53,217 nucleotides of DNA from Streptomyces sp. DH24 (GTDB taxonomy: Bacteria > Actinomycetota > Actinomycetes > Streptomycetales > Streptomycetaceae): assembly GCF_029813775.1 (NCBI RefSeq), contig NZ_JARVKW010000047.1, forward strand, positions 1 to 53,217. The letters are read 5' to 3'. Below, piece by piece: positions 23,659-31,837 of the stretch. Within the stretch, counting starts at the first letter, position 1; each line of letters starts with the position of its first letter. Below the pieces are notes generated by a model. That model made no database searches and was not told the origin of the DNA. It saw nothing but the letters and a program-made list of their open reading frames with translations. The position numbers were made by a program, and so were the translations under genes.

Positions 23659-24957
23659 ATGAAGCTGTCCGTCCGTTTCGCCGGGGCCGCCGTCGTCGCG
23701 GCCCTGCTGGCCACCGCCTGCGCCCCGGGCACCTCCGGCACCTCCTCCTCCGGCAAGGACGAGAAGACCGGCACCCTGCGCGTCTGGCTCTTCCAGGAGG
23801 TCAACAACAAGCCGAAGGAAGAGGTCGTCGACCGGGTCCTCGCCGACTTCGAGAAGGCGCACGAGGGCACCGACGTCAGCGTCGAGTACATCCCCGTCGA
23901 GACCCGCGCCCAGCGCATCAAGGCCGCCTTCAACGACCCCGGGAGCGCGCCCGACGTCATCGAGTACGGCAACACCGACACCGCCGGCTACGTGAAGGAC
24001 GGCGGACTCGCCGACATCAGCGCCGACTTCACCGCCTGGGACGAGGCCGAGGACACCGACCCGACCGCCCGCCAGTCGGTCACCGTCGACGGAAAGGTCT
24101 ACGGCGTCCCGTACTTCGTCGGCGTGCGCGCCCTCTACTACCGCACCGACCTCTTCGAGGAACTCGGCCTCGACGTCCCCACGACGCAGGACGAGCTGAT
24201 CTCCACCGCCAGGAAGATCCGCGCCGCCAGGCCCGGCCTGTACGGCCTCGCGGTCGGCGGCGCCTACACCTACGGCGCGATGCCCTTCGTGTGGGCCCAC
24301 GGCGGTGAACTCGCCACCGGCAAGGGCGGTTCGTACGCCGCCACCATCGACCGGCCCGCCGCCCGCGAGGGCATCGAGGCGTACACGTCCCTGTTCGGCG
24401 ACGACAACTGCCCCGCCGCCAAGTGCGCGGGCATGGGCGGCAACGACACCGTCACCGCGTTCGCCTCCGGCAAGGCGGGCATGGCGATCGGCGGCGACTT
24501 CAGCCACCAGGCCGTGGAGGCCGGCAAGGTGAAGGGCAAGTACGCGGTCGTGCCGCTGCCCGGCGTGCGGCGGGGCGAGATCGCCCCGGCGTTCGCGGGC
24601 GGCAACAACCTCGGCGTCCTCAGGAGCACCTCGCACCGCACCCTCGCCGTCGACCTGATGAAGCGGCTCGCCGCCAAGAAGACGCAGGGCGAACTCTTCG
24701 ACGCGATGGGCTTCCTGCCGACCTTCACCGACGTACGCCAGGACGTGGCGAAGAGGGAGCCGTTCGTGAAGCCGTTCGTCGAGACGCTCGCCGCCGGCAC
24801 CAAGTTCGTGCCCGCGTCGCCCGCCTGGGCGCAGATCGACTCCTCGCTGGTGCTGCCGACCATGTTCCAGGAGATCGTCAGCGGCAAGAAGGACGTCGCG
24901 GCGGCCTCCGGGGACGCCGCCAAGAAGATGAACGACGCGTTCGCGTCCGCGGGCTGA
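23659..24957 (+). CDS. ABC transporter sugar-binding lipoprotein
   Basis: 432 residues. A lipoprotein signal ends in the lipobox LLATAC with lipidated Cys21, followed by a Ser/Gly-rich tether. The rest is a family-1 extracellular solute-binding protein (TLRVWLFQEVNNKPKEEVVDRVLADFEKAHEGTDVSVEYIPVETRAQRIKAAF..., YGVPYFVGVRALYYRTDLFEELGLDVPTTQDELI). It captures an oligosaccharide outside the membrane. With the GH20 hexosaminidase in the same operon and a dre site in front, the ligand is likely an N-acetylglucosamine oligomer such as chitobiose, which is inference. The ribosome site GGAGGAA lies before the ATG. First gene of a four-gene operon. Confidence 0.94.
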   Translation: MKLSVRFAGAAVVAALLATACAPGTSGTSSSGKDEKTGTLRVWLFQEVNNKPKEEVVDRVLADFEKAHEGTDVSVEYIPVETRAQRIKAAFNDPGSAPDVIEYGNTDTAGYVKDGGLADISADFTAWDEAEDTDPTARQSVTVDGKVYGVPYFVGVRALYYRTDLFEELGLDVPTTQDELISTARKIRAARPGLYGLAVGGAYTYGAMPFVWAHGGELATGKGGSYAATIDRPAAREGIEAYTSLFGDDNCPAAKCAGMGGNDTVTAFASGKAGMAIGGDFSHQAVEAGKVKGKYAVVPLPGVRRGEIAPAFAGGNNLGVLRSTSHRTLAVDLMKRLAAKKTQGELFDAMGFLPTFTDVRQDVAKREPFVKPFVETLAAGTKFVPASPAWAQIDSSLVLPTMFQEIVSGKKDVAAASGDAAKKMNDAFASAG

Positions 24958-24961
24958 ACCG

Positions 24962-25921
24962 GTGGTCGCGCACGACACGGCGGTCGTGGAGAAGCGCCCC
25001 GCGCCCTCCACGGCCCCCGCGCCCCGCAGGCCCCGCGCCTCCCGCAACGCCGCGGGCAGGACACCCTGGCTCTATCTCGCCCCCGCCCTCGTCGTCCTCG
25101 CCGGCCTGCTCGTCTACCCCGTCTACCAACTCGGCCTGATCTCCTTCCTGGAGTACACCCAGGCCCAGGTCAGCGGCGGCGAGCCGACCTCCTTCAAGGG
25201 CTTCGGCAACTACGCCGAGCTGTTCCGCGACCGCCAGTTCTGGCAGGTCCTGCTGTCGACCGTGCTGTTCGCCGCCGCGTGCGTCGCCGCCACGCTCGCC
25301 GTGGGCTGCACCCTCGCCGTGCTCCTCACGCGCGTGCGTGCCCTGCCGCGGCTCGCGCTGATGATGGCGGCGCTCGGCGCCTGGGCCACCCCGGCGGTCA
25401 CCGGGTCCACGGTCTGGCTGTTCCTCTTCGACCCCGACTTCGGCCCCGTCAACCGGGTCCTCGGCCTCGGCGACCACTCCTGGACGTACGGCCGGTTCAG
25501 CGCCTTCGCCCTCGTGCTGCTCGAAGTGGTCTGGTGCTCCTTCCCGTTCGTCATGGTCACCGTGTACGCCGGCATCCGCGCCGTACCGGACGAGGTGCTG
25601 GAGGCCGCCGCGCTGGACGGCGCCTCGCAGTGGCGCATCTGGCGCTCGGTGCTCGCTCCGATGCTCCGGCCGATCCTGACGATCGTCACCATCCAGTCGG
25701 TCATCTGGGACTTCAAGGTCTTCACGCAGATCTACGTCATGACGGGCGGCGGCGGCATCGCCGGCCAGAACCTCGTCCTCAACGTGTACGCCTACCAGAA
25801 GGCGTTCGCGTCCTCGCAGTACAGCCTCGGCTCCGCGATCGGCGTCGTGATGCTGCTGATCCTGCTCGCCGTGACGCTCGGGTACCTGCGGCTGCTGCGC
25901 CGCCAGGGGGAGGAGCTGTGA
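24962..25921 (+). CDS. ABC sugar permease, first subunit
   Basis: 319 residues with six membrane helices after a basic 35-residue N-terminus. The cytoplasmic EAA loop VLEAAALDGASQWRIWRSVLAPMLRPI lies near residues 213-240, where the ATPase docks. This is the MalF-type partner of a carbohydrate-uptake-1 importer. GTG 24962 starts four bases after the binding-protein stop, so it is one transcript. The gene overlaps the next by four bases (GTGA). Confidence 0.94.
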   Translation: MVAHDTAVVEKRPAPSTAPAPRRPRASRNAAGRTPWLYLAPALVVLAGLLVYPVYQLGLISFLEYTQAQVSGGEPTSFKGFGNYAELFRDRQFWQVLLSTVLFAAACVAATLAVGCTLAVLLTRVRALPRLALMMAALGAWATPAVTGSTVWLFLFDPDFGPVNRVLGLGDHSWTYGRFSAFALVLLEVVWCSFPFVMVTVYAGIRAVPDEVLEAAALDGASQWRIWRSVLAPMLRPILTIVTIQSVIWDFKVFTQIYVMTGGGGIAGQNLVLNVYAYQKAFASSQYSLGSAIGVVMLLILLAVTLGYLRLLRRQGEEL

Positions 25922-26796
25922 GCCTCGTGAAACACACCTCCGGGAAAGCTGTGAATCTTGTGCGCGGATTGGTCCGCAGACCGGGCCGGCTCGCGGCCGA
26001 GGCGACGGCGCTGCTGGTCGCGGCGGCGGTCGCCTTCCCCCTCTACTGGATGGTGCTCGGCGCCTTCAAACCGGCCGGCGAGATCGAGTCGTCCGAGCCC
26101 CGGCCGTGGACCCTGGCGCCCTCGCTGGACTCCTTCCGACGGGTCTTCGGGCAGCAGGAATTCGGCCGTTACTTCCTCAACAGCCTGCTCGTCGCGGGCA
26201 CCGTGGTGATCGCCTCGGCGCTCATCGCGTTTCTCGCGGCGACCGCCGTCACACGATTCCGGTTCCGCTTCCGGACCACCCTGCTGATCATGTTTCTGGT
26301 GGCGCAGATGGTGCCCGTGGAGGCGCTCACGATCCCGTTGTTCTTCCTCATGCGGGACTTCGGCCAGTTGAACACGCTGGGCGCGCTGATCCTGCCGCAC
26401 ATCGCGTTCTCGCTGCCGTTCGCGATCTGGATGCTGCGGGGCTTTGTGAAAGCCGTCCCCGAGGCCCTGGAAGAAGCCGCGTACATCGACGGCGCGAGCC
26501 GGGCGAGATTCCTCTGGCAGATCCTTTTCCCGCTGGTCTTCCCGGGGCTGGTGGCCACCAGTGTGTTCTCGTTCATCTCCACGTGGAACGACTTCCTGTT
26601 CGCCAAGTCGTTCATCATCAGCGACACGTCCCAGTCGACGCTTCCGATGGCGCTGCTGGTGTTCTACAAACCGGACGAGCCCGACTGGGGAGGGGTGATG
26701 GCGGCATCCACGGTGATGACGATTCCGGTACTGGTGTTCTTCGTTCTCGTCCAGCGCCGGCTGGTGTCGGGACTCGGCGGAGCGGTGAAGGACTGA
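25918..26796 (+). CDS. ABC sugar permease, second subunit
   Basis: 292 residues with six helices. The EAA loop VPEALEEAAYIDGASRARFLWQILFPLVFPG near residues 177-208 marks the MalG-type subunit. GTG 25918 overlaps the previous stop (GTGA), with GGGGGAGGAG just upstream; an in-frame GTG at 25927 is a possible alternative. No ATPase gene follows: Streptomyces CUT1 importers usually share the MsiK ATPase encoded elsewhere, which is the likely energy source here. Confidence 0.94.
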   Translation: MSLVKHTSGKAVNLVRGLVRRPGRLAAEATALLVAAAVAFPLYWMVLGAFKPAGEIESSEPRPWTLAPSLDSFRRVFGQQEFGRYFLNSLLVAGTVVIASALIAFLAATAVTRFRFRFRTTLLIMFLVAQMVPVEALTIPLFFLMRDFGQLNTLGALILPHIAFSLPFAIWMLRGFVKAVPEALEEAAYIDGASRARFLWQILFPLVFPGLVATSVFSFISTWNDFLFAKSFIISDTSQSTLPMALLVFYKPDEPDWGGVMAASTVMTIPVLVFFVLVQRRLVSGLGGAVKD

Positions 26797-26797
26797 C

Positions 26798-28423
26798 ATG
26801 ACCGAGGTGATTCCGGCGCCGCGGCGCCTGCGGTGGAACGAAGCCGGTCACGAGAGCCTGGACGCGCAGACGCGCCTGATCGCCGGGCCCGGCACGGAGG
26901 GCGTGGCGCGCTGGATGCGGGCGGCCCTCGGCGCGGCGACCGGCCTGCCGTTTCCCGAGAGCCCGACGGGCGGCGGCCCCGCCAACAGCATCGTGCTCGG
27001 CATCGACGCGGGGCTGCCTCCCGAGGGCTACCGCGTCGTCGTGGACGGGTCCGCGCGCCGTATCGAGGGCGGCGGCGCGGCCGGCGTCTTCTGGGGCGCC
27101 CAGACCTTCCGCCAGCTGCTCGGCCCCGACGCGTTCCGCCGGGCCCCGCTGCGGCCGGACCGGGACTGGGACCTGCCGAGGGTCACCGTCGAGGACAGTC
27201 CCCGCTTCGGCTGGCGCGGCCTGATGCTCGACGTGGCCCGGCACTTCATGCCCAAGGACGGCGTCCTGCGCTACCTCGATCTCATGGCCGCGCACAAACT
27301 CAACGTGCTCCACTTCCACCTGACGGACGACCAGGGCTGGCGCATCGAGATCGAGCGGTACCCGAAGCTGACCGAGACCGGTTCCTGGCGGGCCCGCACG
27401 AAATTCGGCCACCGCGCCTCACCGTTGTGGGAGGACAAACCGCACGGCGGTTACTACACCCGGGACGACATCCGCGAGATCGTCGCGTACGCGGCCGAAC
27501 GGCACATCACCGTCGTCCCCGAAATCGACGTACCCGGGCACTCGCAGGCCGCCATCGCCGCGTATCCGGAACTCGGCAACACCGACGTCGTCGACACCAC
27601 CGCCCTCACCGTCTGGGACACGTGGGGCATCTGCCCGAACGTGCTCGCGCCCACCGACCACACCCTGCGGTTCTACGAAGGGGTCTTCGAGGAAGTCCTG
27701 GAACTGTTCCCGTCGCGGTTCATTCACGTCGGCGGCGACGAATGCCCCAAGGACCAGTGGCGCCGCTCGGCCGTCGCGCAGGCCCGTATCCGGGAACTCT
27801 CCCTCCCCGACGAGAACGCCCTCCAGGCGTGGTTCATCGGCCACTTCGACAACTGGCTCACCGAGCGCGGCCGCAGGCTCATCGGCTGGGACGAGATCCT
27901 GGAGGGCGGACTCGCGCCCGGCGCGGCGGTCTCGTCGTGGCGCGGCTACCGGGGCGGCATCGAGGCGGCACGGGCCGGGCACGACGTGGTGATGTGTCCG
28001 GAACAGCAGGTGTACCTGGACCACCGGCAGGACGCGGGCGCGGACGAGCCGGTCCCCATCGGCTACGTCCGCAGCCTGGCGGACGTGTACCGCTTCGAAC
28101 CGGTTCCGCCGCAGCTCGGCGCGGACGAGGCACGTCATGTGCTGGGCACCCAGGCCAATGTGTGGACCGAGGTGATGGAGGACCAGGGGCGCGTCGACTA
28201 CCAGGTGTTCCCCCGGCTCGCCGCCTTCGCCGAGGTCGCCTGGAGCGCCCTGCCCGCCCCCGCGGAACGGGACTTCGCCGACTTCGAACGCCGAATGGCC
28301 GCCCACTACCGGCGACTTGACGCCCTCGGGGTCGCATACCGGCCACCCACCGGGCCCCGTCCGTGGCAGCGCAGGCCCGGCGTGCTCGGCCGCCCGATCG
28401 AGGGACCGCCTCCGGACAAGTGA
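26798..28423 (+). CDS. beta-N-acetylhexosaminidase, GH20
   Basis: 541 residues without a signal peptide, so probably cytoplasmic. Residues 1-120 form the GH20b-like domain; the TIM barrel starts at DSPRFGWRGLMLDVARHFMPKDGVLRYLDLMAAHKLNVLHFHLTDDQGWRIEIERYP. The catalytic pair Asp314-Glu315 is in FIHVGGDECPKDQW, and the substrate tryptophans are in the following AFAEVAWS region. It cleaves terminal GlcNAc or GalNAc by substrate-assisted catalysis. It starts two bases after the permease stop, so imported chitin oligomers are probably hydrolysed inside the cell. A weak hairpin (GGACCG / CGGTCC, 28435-28454) follows the stop. Confidence 0.95.
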   Translation: MTEVIPAPRRLRWNEAGHESLDAQTRLIAGPGTEGVARWMRAALGAATGLPFPESPTGGGPANSIVLGIDAGLPPEGYRVVVDGSARRIEGGGAAGVFWGAQTFRQLLGPDAFRRAPLRPDRDWDLPRVTVEDSPRFGWRGLMLDVARHFMPKDGVLRYLDLMAAHKLNVLHFHLTDDQGWRIEIERYPKLTETGSWRARTKFGHRASPLWEDKPHGGYYTRDDIREIVAYAAERHITVVPEIDVPGHSQAAIAAYPELGNTDVVDTTALTVWDTWGICPNVLAPTDHTLRFYEGVFEEVLELFPSRFIHVGGDECPKDQWRRSAVAQARIRELSLPDENALQAWFIGHFDNWLTERGRRLIGWDEILEGGLAPGAAVSSWRGYRGGIEAARAGHDVVMCPEQQVYLDHRQDAGADEPVPIGYVRSLADVYRFEPVPPQLGADEARHVLGTQANVWTEVMEDQGRVDYQVFPRLAAFAEVAWSALPAPAERDFADFERRMAAHYRRLDALGVAYRPPTGPRPWQRRPGVLGRPIEGPPPDK

Positions 28424-28724
28424 CGGCCCCGCCCGGACCGCGAGTGGCCGGTCCTGACCGAACAAGCGGCGAAAAGTCCCGAACACACGAGGGAGAAAAG
28501 TAAGGGAAAAGGTGTGCAAGAACCACTGAAGAGTGCCAATTCGAGCGCACCGGCGATGCCCGGCCAAATCGGGCGATCCCCGCAGTGAGGTGGGCGAACG
28601 CCTCCTAGCGGACCCCCGCGTTCTTGCCCTGCGAAGATGTGCCAGAGTTGCCACGTCCGCCCTGTCGGCACGTACCGTACGGCCAACAAAGGTGGGATCA
28701 GGGCAGCGGGAAGGGGCAGCCGGT
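28424..28724 (+). other. 301-base gap before the molybdenum hydroxylase-like operon
   Basis: It contains the weak hairpin GGACCG / CGGTCC at 28435-28454 after the hexosaminidase gene, an A-rich patch (28490-28515, unusual for this GC level), and an imperfect dyad GATGCCCG / CGGGCGATC near 28554-28578. GGGAAGGGG at about 28709-28717 is the ribosome site of the next gene. No gene seen; the promoter was not located. Confidence 0.4.
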
Positions 28725-29618
28725 TTGACCACGCACGCACCGCAGACGGCGCAGGCCGTCACGCTGCCCACGACGCTGGACGAGGCCGTGGCGGCCCTCA
28801 CCGCCATGCCCGCCGCCGTACCCGTCGCGGGCGGTACCGATCTCATGGCCGCGGTGAACTCCGGGCAGCTCAGGCCCGCCGCGCTGGTCGGCCTCGGCCG
28901 CATCAGCGAAATCCGCGGCTGGCAGTACCAGGACGGCCACGCGCTGCTCGGCGCCGGCCTCACGCACGCGCGCATGGGCCGTCCCGACTTCGCCGCGCTC
29001 ATCCCGGCGCTCGCCGCCGCCGCGCGCGCCGCCGGCCCGCCGCAGATCCGCAACGCGGGCACCCTCGGCGGCAACATCGCCTCGGCCGCCCCCACCGGCG
29101 ACGCGCTGCCGGTCCTCGCCGCGCTGGAGGCGACGCTGGTCATCGCGGGTCCGGACGGCGCCCGCCGTGAACTCCCGGTGTCGCACCTGCTGGCCGGCAT
29201 GGACATGTTGCGCGCCGGTGAACTCATCGGGTACGTCCGCGTGCCGCTGCTGCACGCGCCGCAGGTCTTCCTCAAGGCGACCGGACGCACCGGCCCCGGG
29301 CGGGCCGTCGCGTCCGTCGCGCTGGTCCTCGACCCGGCCCGGCGCGGCGTGCGCTGCGCCGTCGGCGCCATAGCGCCGATGCCGCTGCGGCCCCTGGAGG
29401 CCGAGAACTGGGTCGCGCAGCTCATCGACTGGGACAACAACCGCGCGATCGTGCCCGAGGCGCTGGGCGCCTTCGGCGAGTACGTCGCCGCGGCCTGCAT
29501 CCCCGACCCGGGCCCCGCCGAGGACGGCTCCGTGCCGCAGCTGCCGCCCGCCGTACTGCACCTGCGGCGCACCGTCGCCGCGCTGGCCCGACGAGCACTG
29601 GGGAGGGCGCTGACGTGA
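28725..29618 (+). CDS. FAD-binding subunit of a molybdenum hydroxylase-like complex
   Basis: 297 residues from a TTG at 28725; GGGAAGGGG lies about nine bases before it, and no ATG or GTG agrees with the conserved start TTHAPQTAQAVTLPTTLDEAVAALTAMP. The CoxM/XdhC-like FAD domain has AVPVAGGTDLMAAVNSGQLRPAALVGLGRISEIRGW (pyrophosphate-binding) and AGPPQIRNAGTLGGNIASAAPTGDALPVLAALEATLVI (flavin contacts), then the CO-dehydrogenase flavoprotein C-terminal domain. It takes electrons from the 2Fe-2S subunit to FAD. It overlaps the next gene by four bases (GTGA). The substrate of the complex is unknown. Confidence 0.9.
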   Translation: MTTHAPQTAQAVTLPTTLDEAVAALTAMPAAVPVAGGTDLMAAVNSGQLRPAALVGLGRISEIRGWQYQDGHALLGAGLTHARMGRPDFAALIPALAAAARAAGPPQIRNAGTLGGNIASAAPTGDALPVLAALEATLVIAGPDGARRELPVSHLLAGMDMLRAGELIGYVRVPLLHAPQVFLKATGRTGPGRAVASVALVLDPARRGVRCAVGAIAPMPLRPLEAENWVAQLIDWDNNRAIVPEALGAFGEYVAAACIPDPGPAEDGSVPQLPPAVLHLRRTVAALARRALGRALT

Positions 29619-31837
29619 CCGACGACCAGCACGGAGAGGGCACGCCCCAGGGCGGGGGCCGTTGGGACCCGCTGCCCCAGGGCGACTACGACGACGGCGC
29701 CACAGCCTTCGTGGAACTCCCCGAGGGCGGCATCGACGCCCTCCTGGCCTCCTCGGACAGCCCGCTCGCCGCGCCCGGCCACGGGTATGTGCCGCCGCAG
29801 ATAACGGTCGCGCCCGCCACCACCGCCGGCACCGACCCCGCGGCCACCTGGCCGGTCGCCGGCGCGCCGGTCGACGGCGCCCAGTGGCACGACCCGAACG
29901 CGGCGGGCCGGGACACGGCAGGCGACGACCGGTTCACCTACCAGTCCGGGGCCAGTGGGCAGTGGGAGTTCCAGGACGGCGGGGTAGCCGAGGCCGCGCA
30001 CCACGAGGGACAGCACCAGCCCGCCCCCGGGCACGACGTCACCGGGCAGTGGTCCATCCCCGTCGCCGGGGGCGACCTGCCGGACGAGTCGGGCGAGTTC
30101 ACCACGTCGGCGCTGGTCGAGCAGTGGGGCGGCACCCCGCCGCCGACCCTGCCCGGCGGCGCCGCCGCGCCGTGGGCCACGCAGTCGATCGGCGAGCCGT
30201 GGGGCCCGGAGACGGCCGAGCGGCCCGCGGACTACGGCCAGGGCCCGGCGACCGGTCACGGCCACGGACACGGTCACGGCCACGGACACCCGGCGGCCGG
30301 GCAGCCGTACGGCGAACCCGACCCGGCCGCCCGGCACATGCCGCCGCACCTGCCGGAAGCGGAGCAGAACGGACCGTACGCCGGGCAGGGCGAGCAGTAT
30401 GGGCACGACCCGGACGGGCTCGGCCGGCAGCCGATGCCCGAGTACGAACACGATTTCGAGCACGAGCACGAGCACGCGCCCGTGCAGCAGCAGTCGGCGC
30501 CCGCCGAGCACGCGCGGCAGGACACCGGCGACCACACCGCGCAGCAGCACGCTCCCGCGGAGCACGCACCGCAGCACGCGGGAGCCGACGCCGGCCGGCA
30601 GCACGCCGCCGAGCAGTACGCGGACGACCTCCCCGCCGAGCAGCACGCGGAGGACCCCACCGCTCAGCAGCACGCGGGGGAGCAGTACGCCGGGCAGCAC
30701 GCGGGAGACCACACCGCAGGCCGGCACGCGGGCGACCCTGCCGCTCAGCACGCGGGGGAGGACCCTGCCGCTCAGCACGCGGGCGAGCACTACGCCGGGC
30801 AGCACGCGGGCGACCCCAACGCCCAGCACACCGGCGAGCGGTACGCCGGGCAGGACACCTCCGCCGGGGAGCGGTCGCAGCACCCGGCCGACGCGTACGG
30901 GGCCGAGCCGTCCGCCGAGCAGCCCGAGCCGGAGCCCTCACCGCCCGCCCCCGGTGCCGGTGAGGTCCCCGAGGACGCGCAGGGCGGCCCCGACGAGGCG
31001 GCGGAGAGCCCCGCTGAGGCCGCCGAGGAGTCCGCCGGAGCCGACGAGGCCGACGGCGCTTCCGAGGCCGCCGACGAGGCCGCCACGCCCGCCGGTTCCG
31101 AGACGCCCGGCGAGCCGGCGCCCCAGGACGGCACCGCGGCCGACGACGAGGCCGCGGACGCCGCCGGGCAGCCCGCGACCGCACGCAACGAGGACCACCC
31201 GCTCGCCTCCTACGTGCTGCGCGTCAACGGCACCGACCGGCCCGTCAACGACGCCTGGATCGGCGAGTCGCTGCTGTACGTGCTGCGCGAACGGCTCGGT
31301 CTCGCGGGCGCCAAGGACGGCTGCTCGCAGGGCGAGTGCGGCGCCTGCAACGTGCAGGTCGACGGCCGGCTCGTCGCCTCCTGCCTGGTCCCGGGCGTCA
31401 CCGCGGCCGGCAGCGAGGTCCGTACGGTCGAGGGCCTGGCCTCCGACGGACAGCCCTCGGACGTGCAGCGGGCGCTCGCCCGGTGCGGCGCGGTGCAGTG
31501 CGGCTTCTGCGTGCCCGGCATGGCGATGACCGTGCACGACCTGCTGGAGGGCAACCCCGCCCCGACCGAACTGGAGACCCGTCAGGCGCTGTGCGGCAAC
31601 CTGTGCCGCTGCTCCGGCTACCGGGGCGTCGTGGACGCCGTCAAGGAGGTCGTCGCCGAGCGCGAGGCGCACCGCGCGGGCGACGCGTCCGAGGCCGACG
31701 CCGACGGGGCACGCATCCCGCACCAGGCGGGCCCGGGCGCCGGCGGCGTCAACACCACGGCCTTCGGCGGCCCCGAACCGCCGGGCCGGGGCGGCCCGCA
31801 CGACCAGTCCCACGGCCAGGACGGAGGCCACGCGTGA
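29615..31837 (+). CDS. 2Fe-2S subunit with a giant low-complexity N-terminal extension
   Basis: 740 residues, while the family (CoxS/XdhA small subunit) usually has 150-200. The iron-sulfur part begins near residue 531 (LASYVLRVNGTDRPV). It keeps all eight cysteines: plant-ferredoxin cluster C570, C575, C578, C590 and helical cluster C629, C632, C664, C666. Residues 1-530 are acidic, Gly/Pro/His-rich and disordered-looking. They include a run of HG dipeptides near residue 216 and repeats such as QHAGDHTAGRHAGDPAAQHAGE around 345-405, then an Ala/Glu/Pro-rich stretch. About 60 further disordered residues end the protein. GTG 29615 overlaps the FAD-subunit stop; the stop overlaps the next GTG. 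Confidence 0.9.
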   Translation: MTDDQHGEGTPQGGGRWDPLPQGDYDDGATAFVELPEGGIDALLASSDSPLAAPGHGYVPPQITVAPATTAGTDPAATWPVAGAPVDGAQWHDPNAAGRDTAGDDRFTYQSGASGQWEFQDGGVAEAAHHEGQHQPAPGHDVTGQWSIPVAGGDLPDESGEFTTSALVEQWGGTPPPTLPGGAAAPWATQSIGEPWGPETAERPADYGQGPATGHGHGHGHGHGHPAAGQPYGEPDPAARHMPPHLPEAEQNGPYAGQGEQYGHDPDGLGRQPMPEYEHDFEHEHEHAPVQQQSAPAEHARQDTGDHTAQQHAPAEHAPQHAGADAGRQHAAEQYADDLPAEQHAEDPTAQQHAGEQYAGQHAGDHTAGRHAGDPAAQHAGEDPAAQHAGEHYAGQHAGDPNAQHTGERYAGQDTSAGERSQHPADAYGAEPSAEQPEPEPSPPAPGAGEVPEDAQGGPDEAAESPAEAAEESAGADEADGASEAADEAATPAGSETPGEPAPQDGTAADDEAADAAGQPATARNEDHPLASYVLRVNGTDRPVNDAWIGESLLYVLRERLGLAGAKDGCSQGECGACNVQVDGRLVASCLVPGVTAAGSEVRTVEGLASDGQPSDVQRALARCGAVQCGFCVPGMAMTVHDLLEGNPAPTELETRQALCGNLCRCSGYRGVVDAVKEVVAEREAHRAGDASEADADGARIPHQAGPGAGGVNTTAFGGPEPPGRGGPHDQSHGQDGGHA
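30500..30870 (+). repeat. in-frame HAGE/QYAGQHAGD repeats
   Basis: About 12 degenerate copies of a 7-12 codon block (AEQHAGE, QYAGQHAGD, GDPAAQHAGE) in the 2Fe-2S subunit extension. The DNA copies (CAGCACGCGGG, CAGTACGCC) are close, suggesting slippage or recombination-driven growth and probable variation among strains. The histidines give metal-binding capacity. Confidence 0.8.

Noticed and set aside
27419..30883. A minus-strand open frame of about 1,150 codons
   Set aside because: It lies antisense to GH20, the FAD subunit and the 2Fe-2S extension; its valine/leucine/arginine repeats reflect those coding repeats.
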